A stretch of DNA of 64,000 nucleotides, taken from assembly GCA_965153355.1 (NCBI GenBank), contig OZ231127.1, positions 76,694,001-76,758,000 of the forward strand, given 5' to 3'. This DNA is from Flaccisagitta enflata (taxonomy: Eukaryota > Chaetognatha > Sagittoidea > Aphragmophora). The first letter of the stretch is position 1, and the number at the start of each line of letters is the position of its first letter. The notes beneath the pieces were generated by a model. It did not search any database. It saw only the letters and a list, made by a program, of their open reading frames with translations, and was not told the DNA's origin. The position numbers and the translations under genes were made by a program. Shown here in pieces: positions 10,799 to 22,760 of this stretch.

Positions 10799-11491
10799 GG
10801 GCAGCGGTCTGATACGAAGTCCCAGAACACAGGGGGACTGTCAGTCCAGCTTGCTCTGTTCGTTTGTTTGTCCCCCGCCCTCATCAGGCCCTTCAGGCCT
10901 CAAATCTGGCCTCTGATACCTCAAACCAGTTTTGAGACTTCAACCTGGGCTTCAGCCCTCAAATTCAGCCCTCCTAGGCCTCTGTAAATAGTAGCCTCCC
11001 CAGGCCGCAAATCCAGCCTTTCTTAGGAATTCTTTTTAAAATCCGCTCTCAGGCCTCAAGTTCAACTCAGGCCTCTAAATCTAACTCTCCGGCCTCAAAT
11101 TAGGCTTCTCAGGCCTCAAATCCAAATTCTCAGGCCTTAGAGACAAAGTCCTGTAGACCACTGAGGACTCAAATTAGGCCTCTCAGGCCTCAAATCAGCT
11201 GTCTAAGCCTCAATTTATTGCTCTCAGTGCTTCTGACCTTTCAAGCTTAAATCCAGCTCTCTCAAGCCTCAAGACAGACCTCTCAAGCTTCCAATTAGCA
11301 TTCTCAGGCCATACATCAGCCTTCTTAGACCTCTAAGGTATCTCATCATCACATCCCCAGGCAGGACAAACAAAAAAGTCCTGTGTTCTACAGGACTTGT
11401 CCTCGCCGCTGCCCTGCTTCCTCACTCCACCACAATCACTCAAAGCAGGGCAACGGGTATCGCTGACTACATATTGCCCTAGGGACCTGTT
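10797..11491 (+). mobile_element. Family FB inverted-arm minisatellite element, copy 2
   Basis: A left arm (TTGGGCAGCGG, then AGAACACAGGGGGACT, 10797-10845) is followed by about 500 bp of degenerate 21-bp units built on CTCAGGCCTCAAATC. The right arm (11361-11412) is inverted, with GTCCTGTGTTCTACAGGAC and GCCGCTGCCC. The tail contains the stem GCCCTGCTT/AAGCAGGGC and ends near GGGACCTGTTCC. Copy 3 follows immediately, so the two are tandem. Confidence 0.75.
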
Positions 11492-11492
11492 C

Positions 11493-12241
11493 CTTTTGGG
11501 CAGCGGCTCAAAGGGGACGAAGGTCCTGTAGAACACAGGGACTGTTTGTCCATCCGTCTGTCTGTTCGTCCGTCCATCCATCTCTCATCAAATCTTCCTC
11601 ATGCTCAAATCTGGCCTTCAGGCTCAAATCTGGCCTCTCAGGCCTCAAATCCAGCCTCTCAGGTTTCAATCCAGCATCTCAGCCTCAAACATGGCTCTCA
11701 GGCCCATTCAACTCTCTCAGACCCTAAACCTGACCTCCTCGGTTTAAATTGGCCTTTCAGGCCTCAAATCCAGCCTCCTCTCAGGCCTCAAATCCAGCCT
11801 CTGAGTCTCAAATATGGCCTTCAGGCTCACCCAACTCCTTAGACCTGCACCTGGTGTCTTGGGCCTCAAACCTGGCCTCTCAGGCCTCAAATCAGGCCTC
11901 ATATCAGCCATCTAAGCCTCAATTTATTGCTCTCAGGCTTCAAGTCAGTCCTCTGGCCTTTCAAGCCTTAATCCAGCGCTCTCAAGCCTCAAGTCAGCCC
12001 TCTCAAGCTTCCAATTGACATTCTTGGGCCTTACATCAGCCTTCTTAGACCTCTTGAAGGCCTTCAGTCAGCCCTATATAGCATCTTGTCCACTCTTCAG
12101 GCAGGACGAACGAGTCCCCTGTGTTCTACAGGACTCGTCCCTTTGGGGCCGCTGCCCTGCTTCACCTCACCCAACTCACAATCACTCAAAGCAGGGCAAC
12201 GGGTATCGCTGCCCACATATTGCCCTTGGGCGACCTGTTTT
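11493..12241 (+). mobile_element. Family FB element, copy 3
   Basis: The left arm (TTTTGGGCAGCGG, CAAAGGGGACGAAGG, CCTGTAGAACACAGGG) is at 11493-11548, followed by GTCC/GTCT units. The 21-bp GGCCTCAAATC minisatellite spans about 11595-12080. The right arm is at 12108-12166 and the tail ends in GGGCGACCTGTTTT. The reading frames across the minisatellite stay open because the unit is a multiple of three, not because they are genes. Confidence 0.75.
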
Positions 12242-12277
12242 CCCTTTTTCTCTTTCCTTTTCTCTTTCCTTTTTTCC

Positions 12278-12422
12278 CTTCCCACTGGTGAGAATTTGAT
12301 TTTTCCACTGGTGAATTTGTTTTAAAAAAATTCTCAGTGTGTGAGTCTTTTATCCCACTGATGAATTTTATTTTAAACAAATTCTCACCAGTTCCAATTC
12401 GCCACTCGTCACTCTCAATTTC

Positions 12423-12425
<3 letters not shown>
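12278..12425. repeat. CCACTGGTGA motif cluster
   Basis: Several CCACTGGTGA/TCACCAGT and near variants occur in both orientations with AATTTG-type spacers. It is related to the cluster at 8664-8812 and again abuts a (GA)n tract. Confidence 0.55.

Positions 12426-12426
<1 letters not shown>

Positions 12427-12500
<74 letters not shown>
12427..12500. repeat. (GA)n array
   Basis: A near-perfect GA dinucleotide repeat of about 37 units. Confidence 0.95.
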
Positions 12501-12502
<2 letters not shown>

Positions 12503-12652
12503 CTCGGACGGTGTGGTTCCAACGTCTCGCGAAAATCCAGAAGGGTATAAACGGAATATTTATTTTTAGGGTTTTTCTAGGCTCTCTAAATATTAAGAAA
12601 TACCAATTGAAGGTAAACAACCATATTTTTCCCAAACACTAGGTGTGAGGTT

Positions 12653-12823
12653 TAAACAAGGCTGGATACACGGCCACCAGTTGCGGACGGGTGGGCAGGG
12701 GCGGAAATGCACCTTTTCCCACTTTTCAACTCGAGCGTGACGGACCAACGAACGGACGGACGGACTGACGGACGGACGGACGGACAAAGCCTCTTATAGA
12801 GTTGCGTGCCCTCAACTAAAAAA
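12653..12823 (-). mobile_element. Family H element, subfamily B, copy B2
   Basis: It starts AACAAGGCTGGATACACGGC and continues GGACGGGTGGGCAGGGGCGG, CACTTTTCAACTCGA and a GGAC tract. It ends CTCTTATAGAGTTGCGTGCC, then CTCAACTAAAAA. The terminal hairpin is of the GTTGCG/CAAC type, with one stem mismatch. Confidence 0.8.
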
Positions 12824-13070
12824 GAAAATAAAGAAAAAGTATAGATGAATAGAGACTCAAGCGATAGTCGCTCTTCTCTCTCCTTTTTTTGAAATGGCTT
12901 ACGCCAGCCCGCATATTTATCTTATTTCTTGATGGAGCGGACCACGTCACATGAAATTATTCATCTTCCTATCATTGATTAGCTGTTATATGCAAATTAG
13001 GATAGGAACAGATAGGCAAATAGACAGTCAAACCGACAAACAGATAAGCCAGAAAGAATAAAAGACAGAC

Positions 13071-13089
13071 ATAGACAGACAGTCAGATC

Positions 13090-13156
<67 letters not shown>

Positions 13157-13256
13157 TGACAGACAGACAGACAGACAGACAGACAGATAGACAGACAGAC
13201 AGACAGACAGAAAAACAGACAGGGACCGACAGACAGAAAAACAGACAGACAGACTG
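13071..13256. repeat. (GACA)n array
   Basis: About 45 GACA units with sparse substitutions. Confidence 0.95.
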
Positions 13257-13644
13257 TCATCGCATAAATGCAGCGACAGTTCCGAAGAGTGAGCCTTGCT
13301 TAGGTAGCTCATGGTGACATTTCAATCATGAGGGAAGGATATTTTCTTGTCGACTTGTTGACTCGTTGTCTCTCGACTCATGTTGTCTCCGTTATTTGTC
13401 TCTCCTTGTCTCTGCTGTCGACTTTGTGTTCTTCCAGTTGAATGAATTTTTTAGATGAGGCCTTTTTCCGGTCTGATCGCAGAAAGATGAGTTCTTCCTC
13501 GAGTCTCTTCTGCCATTTTTTTTCATTCTCACCTTTCTGTCTCACTCTTATCCATTCACCCTATTTCTCACTCACTATCCCCTACCAACTCGTTTCCTCT
13601 CTGTCTTTCTTGCATTCTCTCTTCTTCTTTCTCACTTTCTCTGT

Positions 13645-13653
13645 CTTTCTTTC

Positions 13654-13741
<88 letters not shown>

Positions 13742-13825
13742 TATTTATTTCTTTATTTATTTTTCTCTGTCTTTCTTTCTTTCTTTCTTTCTTTCTCTTA
13801 TTTATCTTCTTCTTTCTTTCTTCTT

Positions 13826-13880
<55 letters not shown>
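13645..13880. repeat. (CTTT)n then (CT)n array
   Basis: CTTT tetranucleotides (13645-13798) are followed after a short spacer by (CT)n (13832-13880). Confidence 0.95.
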
Positions 13881-13885
<5 letters not shown>

Positions 13886-13899
13886 CATCCCGCCAAAAC

Positions 13900-15837
13900 T
13901 TGAACTTTTATGACTTTTGAAATGGAAAAACTGTCGGCGACTTTTTCTTGTCGGCGTCATTTTCATATCGGCGTCTTTTTCCTGTCGGCGTTTTTGACTC
14001 GTCATCACTTCCGTCTTCGATTGACGTCTTTCCATTTCCGGCTCTCCTTCAATCTTGTCCCATTCTCTTTTCCACCTCCTCCTCCTCCATCTCTCCATCC
14101 ACTACCTCACAGACATCACCAATAAACAAACCCATTTCTCCCAAGCCTAATATCACCGACCTTTCATGTCTCCTACTTCTAGCCATTTTCCCACCAATTC
14201 TCCTCCGATGCATTCACTAAATGCTTTCTTTAACGCCAAATCTTCCATTATTTTGAGTTGTGTGTCTTCTTCACTAGATGCTTTCTTTGACTTTTCACCT
14301 TACATTTATTTTCTATCAGTCTGCATGGCCTCAGTAATGTACTTTGAGCCAGATGCTATAAAAATCCAAGGGTGACTCGGACGTGTTAAGCAGCAAGTAG
14401 AGATAAATATCTAATTTGCATATTGCCGTCAGCCTCTTATCAGCATCATCCTTCGCGGAGCTGATTGGATTTGCGAATCGATGATACATATGTTTTCGAA
14501 ACCGTTTTTAGGCCACAGTTGTGCGAGACACAGGAAATGGAAGGTCGTCGGAAGAATGTAACCTTAACATAAGCCGACGTGCAATGACTTTCAATATACT
14601 AAAGTAAACTTAATCGTTTTGGATAATACTCACCAAATTCTCGAAGCGAGCAAGTACCGAAACCGTTGGTCTAATGTGTTTAATTAAAACTTTAAATAGA
14701 ACACGAAGTTGTTCTTGCTAAGGACTTTAGTTGGTACTTGGTAACCGCTGGGATGCGCTATCACTTACCAAATGTCCGTCAGTTTGGGCAGACAATGGTC
14801 GCAACTTGTAACCGAATCGGGCCACATTTTTGTTTAAAATCACTGCCTCAAAAGCAGGCCTGTATATTCTTGAGTTTCCCCCCCCCCCCGGTGGGGGGGG
14901 GGGGAAAAAATCAAAGGGTCTGGGGATGGGGAAGGAACTCAAAGGGGGAAAAAAGAGAAAAAGAGGAAATTTGGGGAAAATATAATTTTTGGCAGTACCA
15001 AATCATAAAACTCAATTAGTAAAACACAATTTAACACTATTTAAACCTTAAATACATAGTTTTATTGCTATATGGGGATGAAAATCATGGATATAAAAAC
15101 ACGACGCGACGCGTCGCGGGGAAGAAAATCAAAGGCAGGGGGGGGGGAAAAATCAAAAGCAACTCAATAATATACACCCCTGCTCAAAAGTAGCATGATC
15201 AAAAACTAGTGTTTTAACATAGTTGAATATAATATATATAAAGAGTTTAATATCAAGCAAAAGGGGCTTGGTTTCTTGGTTGCTTGGTTGCTTGGTTGGT
15301 TGCTTGGTTGGTTGGTTGCTTTCTGTATAGGGTGAGGTGCATATTCAATATTTTGGATCATCCAAACAAACGGCTTTACTTGTCATGACATGAATGCTAG
15401 AACTGTGATAGAATGTTCCTGGATGAGTGATGAATGAGAGAATAGATCAGTTTTTTGGTGAAACGCGCACATGTGTGAGAAAGAGAAAGTGAGGACGATA
15501 TTGAAGTGCGTTTGACAAACGGTTTTTGTCACCAGCGAGAAAAAGAGAAAAAAGGATAAAGATGGGATGAACAAACTTGGGAATGAAGTGAGAGAATGAG
15601 GTGAGATAAGAATGGTATGATACGAATAGTTTAGAATGATGATATTATGACAATGAGGATATGAAGATTATGAATACACTAGATGATGATATGATCAGAT
15701 GAAATAGGATGGTAAATCAGAGGTATTCGTCAGATGATGCGAGGCTAAGTTGAGATGTGAGGGAAAAAGATAAAACGAATTGAAATACTGACAGACTGAC
15801 TGACTGGCTGACTATCACTCTTTCTTTCGCTCTCTTT

Positions 15838-15838
<1 letters not shown>
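13900..15838. other. No gene recognised; includes a G/C homopolymer hairpin
   Basis: There is a small tandem of TCGGCGTC-TTTTTC units at about 13935-13998. A C-run and a G-run meet at about 14880-14904 and would form a perfect hairpin around GGT. A CTTGGTTG repeat lies at 15268-15322. No coding sequence could be supported. Confidence 0.4.

Positions 15839-15883
<45 letters not shown>
15839..15883. repeat. (CT)n array
   Basis: CT dinucleotide repeat of about 22 units. Confidence 0.95.
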
Positions 15884-15887
<4 letters not shown>

Positions 15888-16510
15888 GTTCATCATCTAT
15901 CTCTTTCACCTTTTCCAAATGGTTGCATATCAAGTAAATATGAAAAGGAAAGAAGTTTCATCATCTTCGAAATGACTTTAGCAATCCACAAAAAATGCCA
16001 CAAAACGTCTCTTCCAATCTTGATCTCTCTTATCTTTTATTTCTTTTCTTTTTCTTTTTTTATGCCATTTCTATCTCTTTCTTCTTCTTTCCTTCCTTCG
16101 CTTCTTTTTCTTTTGTCGCCACTTTTTCTTCCTTCCTTCCTTTCTTACTCTCTTAACCATGACCAAAAAAAAAATGGCACATCTTTTTCGCGCCTCTCGG
16201 TTGGTTCATAATAAGTGAAACTAAGAAAAATCAGTGAGCATTTTAAAGAGCTTCAAAAAATCTTTCATTTGAGTGGTCTCAGAATGTTGTAGCTCTAAAA
16301 CTTTAGAAATTACAATGATATGAAGAAAAAAGGTCAATTTAGCTTACTGCCAGAAAGAGCGTTTTCACATATCACTTTGAACTGTACCTTTCATTTTCAT
16401 TTGATCATAACTTCTAAACGAATCAAGTTAAAAATTTCTGCTTGGCGCCATTTTGAAGAAAATTTTCTAAATTTTTTTTTCCTCAGGAATTTTTTTTGAT
16501 TTGCTTAAGT

Positions 16511-17503
16511 ACAGGGTGTTTCACGCGTTTTGAGGTTTAAAGAATCAACATAGCTTTTCTCCTAGAAAAGCTATTCCAATTCTGAAAAAAGATCTGAATA
16601 GATCTTGAAGTGCAGTTTTTTTATGTCACCAATTTTTTGTATTTACGTCTTTTAGCTTGGGAGCTACGGGAGTCTAAAGTAAACAACATTATCCAGTTAA
16701 CTAATCATGGTAAAGAAAAAAATGGACAACTACTTTTACTAGTTTCTGGTCAACTATTGGCCTGAACTACAAAAAATCCATGACTGTTTAAAAGCTCCGC
16801 AAAAAATCTTCAAAACGCGATGTTGCAGGACATTGTAGCTTCATTCATTTAGAAATAGCAAAAGATTAAAGAAAAGAATCACAAATTGAAAAAAATGCTC
16901 CTTTCAATTTTTTTCCATCGAGAAATTTTACTCTTTTCGTTTTTGTTAATTATGAATTCAGGATTGTCTTAGCTACTCGATATCCAAGAGCAAATTAAAG
17001 AGCCATGAATTTTTTATGAAATGGAGCCAAGAACAAATTCCAACTCAATTTGTTCAATTTCTATGTTACAATAAAGATAGCCCATGAAAATCAGGTGTTA
17101 CTGACTTTCCAAATTCTTGACCACCTGTCTTCATTCTTCTGCCATTTCTAAACGAATAGAGATATGACAACCAGCAAGGTCTCATTGGAAAGATCTTTCA
17201 CAGAGCTTCAAGATGGTCATGGATTTTGCTATGTTTTTCTTATTGCTTGGATGTGAAACGCTAACAAACAAGTAGTTTCCATTTTTTTGCCAAAATTATC
17301 CGGATTAAAGATGCATGCTGGATATGGTTGTTTTCTTCAAACGTACATAGTGGGCATAATTAAAAGCGCAGATATAAAAAATTGGTGACATAAAAAAACT
17401 GCACTTCAAGATCTATTCAGACCTTTTTTCAGAATTAGAATAACTTTTCTAGGAGAAAAGCTATGTTGATTCTTTAAACCTCAAAACGCGTGAAACACCC
17501 TGT
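16511..17503. mobile_element. Mariner-type non-autonomous element, 993 bp, long terminal inverted repeats
   Basis: ACAGGGTGTTTCACGCG at 16511 is exactly inverted at the right end (17503). The inverted repeat runs inward for about 130 bp (16511-16643 against 17372-17503) with few mismatches. The ends read TA-CAGGGTG...CACCCTG-TA, as expected for a Tc1/mariner-class element with a TA target duplication. The interior is AT-rich, has no transposase frame, and carries core motifs shared with the elements at 3033 and 46911 (CATTTCTAAACGAAT, CTTTCA-GAGCTTCA). Confidence 0.8.
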
Positions 17504-17764
17504 ATTTTCACTGATACATAGAAAAACAAGGAAAATTTTGATGATCGAATGATCTACTCAGGCAAAAGCAGAGTGATCAACTTCATTTAGTTGTCATTTT
17601 TAAACAAAAAAACTCACAATATTCTGCTTGGTCTAGTTTTAAAGAACTTTCGAATATCTTTCTAACGGTCACTGATTTTCTTTAGTTTAATCTAAAAAGA
17701 GCGAATCAGCTTGCATTTAAAGATGAGTGTGCCATTTTTTTTTTGGCCATGGTTATTCCGTTCC

Positions 17765-17821
17765 TTTATTTCTTTCTTTCTTTCCTTCTTTCTTCCTTCT
17801 TTCCTTCTTTCCTTCTTTCCT

Positions 17822-17856
<35 letters not shown>

Positions 17857-17860
17857 CCTT
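17765..17860. repeat. (CTTT)n/(CTTC)n array
   Basis: Alternating TTTC and TTCC units. Frames across it are artefacts. Confidence 0.9.
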
Positions 17861-18011
17861 TCTTTTTTTCTTTCATATCTTCCTTCCCTCTGTTCCCCTA
17901 TCTTTCCGTCTTTCTTCTGTCTCTTCTCCTCTCTCTCTCTCTCATATCTTCATATGACGGCGTACTTCCGAAGGCAACATTTGTGTTTCAACGGGGGCCT
18001 AAATCAAAAAT

Positions 18012-18294
18012 CAACAAGGTCATTAGACCTAAGTCGCGTGCATCGGCACTTTCAAAAAAACGTCAGGCAGACAGACAGACAAACAATTTTTTTTCTTCAT
18101 AAGACATTTTAAAAGGCTAATTACTCCACAAAGTTTCTCTTCTACCATTCAGGGACATAAAAATGCTTTAAAAAGCCCTAAAAACAGATTTGTGACCGAC
18201 CGACCGACCGACGGACGGACGGACCGACGGACGGACGGACCGACGGACCGACCGAAAAGTGGCTTATAGAGTCGCGTAGCACGCGACTAAAAAT
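18012..18294 (-). mobile_element. Family H element, copy A5, with an empty site elsewhere in the window
   Basis: It reads AACAAGGTCATTAGACCTAAGTCGC at the left (first 18 bases AACAAGGTCATTAGACCT), then a TTTCAAAAAAACG body and a GACC/GACG tract (18186-18254). It ends with the hairpin AGTCGCG-TAGCA-CGCGACT followed by AAAAATGA. Its borders are supported by comparison with dispersed repeat R copy 2, which lacks it between TTTTTAG and ATTTTAA near 48900. Confidence 0.85.
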
Positions 18295-18463
18295 GAATAA
18301 AACGGAATGATTATACCAAAATAATCATTTAAATATGTCATAGTTATTATTTTATTGCAAAATTAGCATTTAATCATGAAAAAGAACCAAATATTGGTAT
18401 TGTTGATAAAGAAAACATATTGCAAATTAAAGAAAATTTCATTTTTGGTCATTGACAGGGGGC

Positions 18464-18606
18464 CCGTTGAAATTCTAAGATTGCATAGAAAATGAAAAAA
18501 TCAGAAAATGAAAAACATAGTTCTCTTCCTTAAACAATTAGGGAGAGAACTATGTTTTTGAAAATGCAAAATTTCCCTGCATTTGAAAGTCTTAGAATTT
18601 CAACGG
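18464..18606. repeat. Conserved stem-loop inside repeat R copy 1
   Basis: CCGTTGAAATTCTAAGA is exactly inverted at the right end. A second inner stem, ACATAGTTCTCT/AGAGAACTATGT, surrounds a short loop. The same nested structure is found at 48598-48745. Confidence 0.75.
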
Positions 18607-19129
18607 CAAGAAAAGATAAAAAATGTAAGCAAGATTTCATTAAAACCTTGATTTTCTTGTCTTTTTTGATGTGAATTGCATAGTTTTAATTACTTTTTAG
18701 GTCAGAATATGATAAATATGTATGTACCAAGTGTCTTTTGAGACAATTGGTCTATTAAAAGCATCCCTACACCATTATGGTGCTGATAATGATGCAAAAA
18801 GTATTGTGAAACACATGATTTTCCTTCGAAAATTCGCCGTCATATCATTTCGTGCCAAAAGTGCAACTGGTTTCCCCATTCCAGAATATTGCTGCATTCC
18901 GTCGAGAATAAGTGACTGACTTTTCCAACATCAAGAGCTGATTATGAGGAGAGAAAAGATAAAAAGAATCTGTTCAGACTAAAATGCAAATGCAGTTGCA
19001 CTCCGCCAGAACGGATCACAAGGCGCTATTAGTTCCATATTTGTGATTTTAAGTCTTCTGAAATTAACAAAAAAAGAAATCAGAAAGACTGGCTTTTAGG
19101 TGACTAAAGATTATTCATCGCTATACGTG

Positions 19130-19132
<3 letters not shown>

Positions 19133-19224
<92 letters not shown>
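19133..19224. repeat. (CA)n array
   Basis: A near-perfect CA dinucleotide repeat of about 46 units. Confidence 0.95.
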
Positions 19225-19225
<1 letters not shown>

Positions 19226-19459
19226 ATCACCACTCACGACTCGAGTTACGACATTTAACGACATTGAATAAGTCTCAAGACGAGAACCAAAAATGAAGAG
19301 AGACGAAAATGATAAGGATGACATCATCATTCTCCGCCATTCTGCGTCATTCCGCGTCATCCGGGGAAATCAAAGTTTTATTCCGTCTCCATATTTGCCA
19401 TTTGTTTTTCACGCGCCATCAACTCCACAACAGCGCCACTCTCTTGTTTGGAGGAGGCC

Positions 19460-19580
<121 letters not shown>

Positions 19581-19599
19581 AAAAAAACAGACACGAAGT

Positions 19600-20868
19600 G
19601 ACAGTCATACAAAAATGAGAAAGACACAGACAGACAAAGAGTGACAAAAAAAAACAGAGATAGAAACAGATAGACAAAAAATTTGACGAAAAAAAAGACA
19701 AATAGATGGACAATCATGAAGACCAACCAGACTGCCACACAACTAGACAGCTCGACAAACAGCTAGACAGATAGGCAGAAAGAAGGAGAATCCGAAAAAG
19801 AGATAATCAAGTGATGGAATTTTAGATGATACGTGATACGTGGCAATAAAGCCGAGGCGCCGTATTTGAGCAATGAGTCTCTCCTCTAAGATATCGCAAT
19901 TGCAAAGAGCCGCTCAAATTCAAAGGTAAAAACAAGGCGCGAATTGTGCCGGAACTGTGCCGCGCTGCGATTTGCGAGTATTACGCTCTACTCAAGTCAA
20001 TTCATCATCGCGAAATACTGTCAATCGTTCAACGATTATCGTGGTCTGAATCCCTGTCTGCTCTACCAAAGTAGCTTTTCAACTCATGATCACGATGGCA
20101 AGTTTTGTTTTCACATTTTGTGTTGCAGTGCAACTGGAATGAGTCGCTGCTTCATTTTGAGAGAATACATCATCTTAAAATTATAAGTCATCTTGTGTTA
20201 TTTCTTAACCTTCTGTCGGCTGATTCTTAACTTACGAAAGGCTGACGTGCCAGACTGCCAGTTCGAGCTTTCGGGCAGCCACTCGCGGATCACTGGTTGT
20301 GATCTCGGCCGCCTACTCAAATATTTTCATCTCAAATATCTAAATGCCCAAGATGTGAACACAGGCTGAGAGATTAATTTTCTTTATGTACTATCCCCTT
20401 AAACTTTTACTTTCGAAAATTTTAGTTTGAATCTTCTATGGCGTTGTTGTTTTAGATAAACACTGACGTCCCTTAAATCAATCCGTTTTGCTTATGCATT
20501 TCAAACGATGTTTTAAGCTAACATCATCAGACAGATTCATACTTTGTTGAAATAAAGAAGCCCCAAAAAGCACATACGACGATATGCAATTAGATTCTTT
20601 TTGCCGTTTGTCCTCGATAACTGAAGTAAAATAACTGAAGAGTATGTGCATTAGTATGAAAAGCGACTCTTTGTTGTGATAATTGATGGAGGTTTTTCTA
20701 TCGTCATACTTGAAGCTGTGATGTCATCAATCTTGAGGCTTTTCTGTTATCAATATCGAGGCTCTGTTGTCACACAACTGGCCCACAGCAAATCGCCACA
20801 ACACTCATCATCAGTAGCATCAACACTCGCGCCTTCCGGTTGCGGTGAGATTTACGCGTCCTCTCTTT

Positions 20869-20870
<2 letters not shown>
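19600..20870. other. No gene recognised
   Basis: Mixed-composition unique sequence. A short frame near 20680-20850 ends in the donor-like GCG-GTGAGA, but nothing else supports an exon. Confidence 0.3.
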
Positions 20871-21298
<428 letters not shown>

Positions 21299-21299
21299 C

Positions 21300-22045
21300 A
21301 GACAAAAGTTATGTAATATTACGAAATAATGAGGGCGAAAAACACTCATCTCTCACTTACAATTCGCGGAAGTGAATTTTTCGAAGATTAGCCTACATTC
21401 TCCATAATCGGCAGGGACACAGCACTGACCGACCCAATCCCCCAAGAAACCCTTCAGATGAATGGGTCCGACAAATATTTCTTTTTAGCATTCTAAAAAT
21501 CGTTAATGGTGCTTGGGGAAGTGAGAATGTCGTTTTTTTTTAATGTTTCCAATTTTTAGCTGCGGGTCCTACTTACTTATCGTATCTATACAGAAACAGA
21601 ATATCGGGATTCATTTCGATGATAATGAGAATTATCTTCATGTTCTTAGTCTTTTAAAGAAAACTGAGTAATCAGCGAGGATTGCAATGAAGAACTTTGT
21701 GTGAATCACTAGAAAATGCACATATTTCCGAAAACGGCAATATGCAAATGAATTTGAATCAATCTCGGAAAATGAATTACCCCGCGTTTGGAAATATTTT
21801 TTCGATTACAAAGGAACAAAGTTTCATCGGCAAAATGGATTTTCACACTGCCGTCTTAGATTCACAGGTTCTCCGGTGGTACGGCGTCAAAAAATAAACA
21901 ATAAAAGTTGTTGCCTGCAGTCAGTCCAGATGACATGACATTCGCTAGAACAACTTTGTCATGATCAGTTCAAATGACGAGCAATCGAGCATTCCAATGC
22001 TCTTTGGATTTGGGAGGCAAAATTTCAGGGGGAGTGATTCCAGAG

Positions 22046-22048
<3 letters not shown>
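21300..22048. other. No gene recognised
   Basis: Unique-looking AT-rich sequence without a supportable reading frame or RNA gene. Confidence 0.3.
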
Positions 22049-22134
<86 letters not shown>

Positions 22135-22148
22135 ACAGATAGACAGAC

Positions 22149-22223
<75 letters not shown>

Positions 22224-22330
22224 GACATTAAGAGAGACAGTGACACAGTGACACAGTGACACAGACAGAGATAGACAGAGATAGAGAGACAGAGAGACAT
22301 AGAGAGAAATGAGGAAAGAGACAGAGCCAA
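22049..22330. repeat. (GA)n-(GACA)n array with GACACAGT and GAGACA tail
   Basis: (GA)n at 22049-22130 is followed by (GACA)n at 22133-22222 and then by GACA/GAGA derivatives. Confidence 0.95.
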
Positions 22331-22659
22331 GAGAGAAATTAGAAATTTCTCTACCGGAAGAAAAAAATCTGAGCATGCTCGCGCATGCTTGTGCACGTGA
22401 GCAAACGCACTCGCACGCAACCGCGACATATGTCAATCGGTGAAGCGCAAAGGCGGAAAAAATGCGCTTTCCACTCTGCACGCATGCGCGAACACATGTG
22501 ACATGTTCCACTTGAACAGGACAGAGAGATAGAGACAGGGACACAGAGATAACAGTGACAGGGAAGTAGTGAAAAAGAATGAACAAATAAAAACAAAAGA
22601 TGGTGCAATGGCATTTTGAAAGGGTTAGAATCGTAAACACCGGTAAACGCCAAAAAAGC

Positions 22660-22760
22660 AAATTGTAACTGACCGACGGACAGATTGACAGATGAACGGA
22701 CCGACAGATTGACGGTCCCACCAACATGATGGATTGTATAGTCGCGTGCACGCGAATAAA
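22660..22760 (-). mobile_element. Family H element, copy A6, partial
   Basis: A GGAC/GACC tract leads to ATAGTCGCGTGCACGCGA and AATAAAG at 22738-22758. The opposite end (AACAAGGCC) was not found, so the copy is truncated or decayed. Confidence 0.6.

Larger units (their letters stand above)
17948..18900 (-). repeat. Dispersed repeat R, copy 1, split by a family H insertion
   Basis: The reverse complement of this segment aligns with 48030-48980 over most of its length. Shared landmarks include ACTTTTTGCAT-ATTATCAG, GACACTTGGT-CATACAT, AACTATGC and ACATAGTTCTCT. Others are GAAATTCTAAG, TTTTATTCATTT and ACAAATGTTGCCTT. Family H copy A5 (18012-18294) interrupts copy 1 where copy 2 is uninterrupted. 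Identity of the repeat is unknown and no conserved frame was seen. Confidence 0.75.

Noticed and set aside
19944-20186. 80-codon frame in a repeat-poor stretch
   Set aside because: Residue composition is plausible, but no motif, splice site or start context supports a gene.
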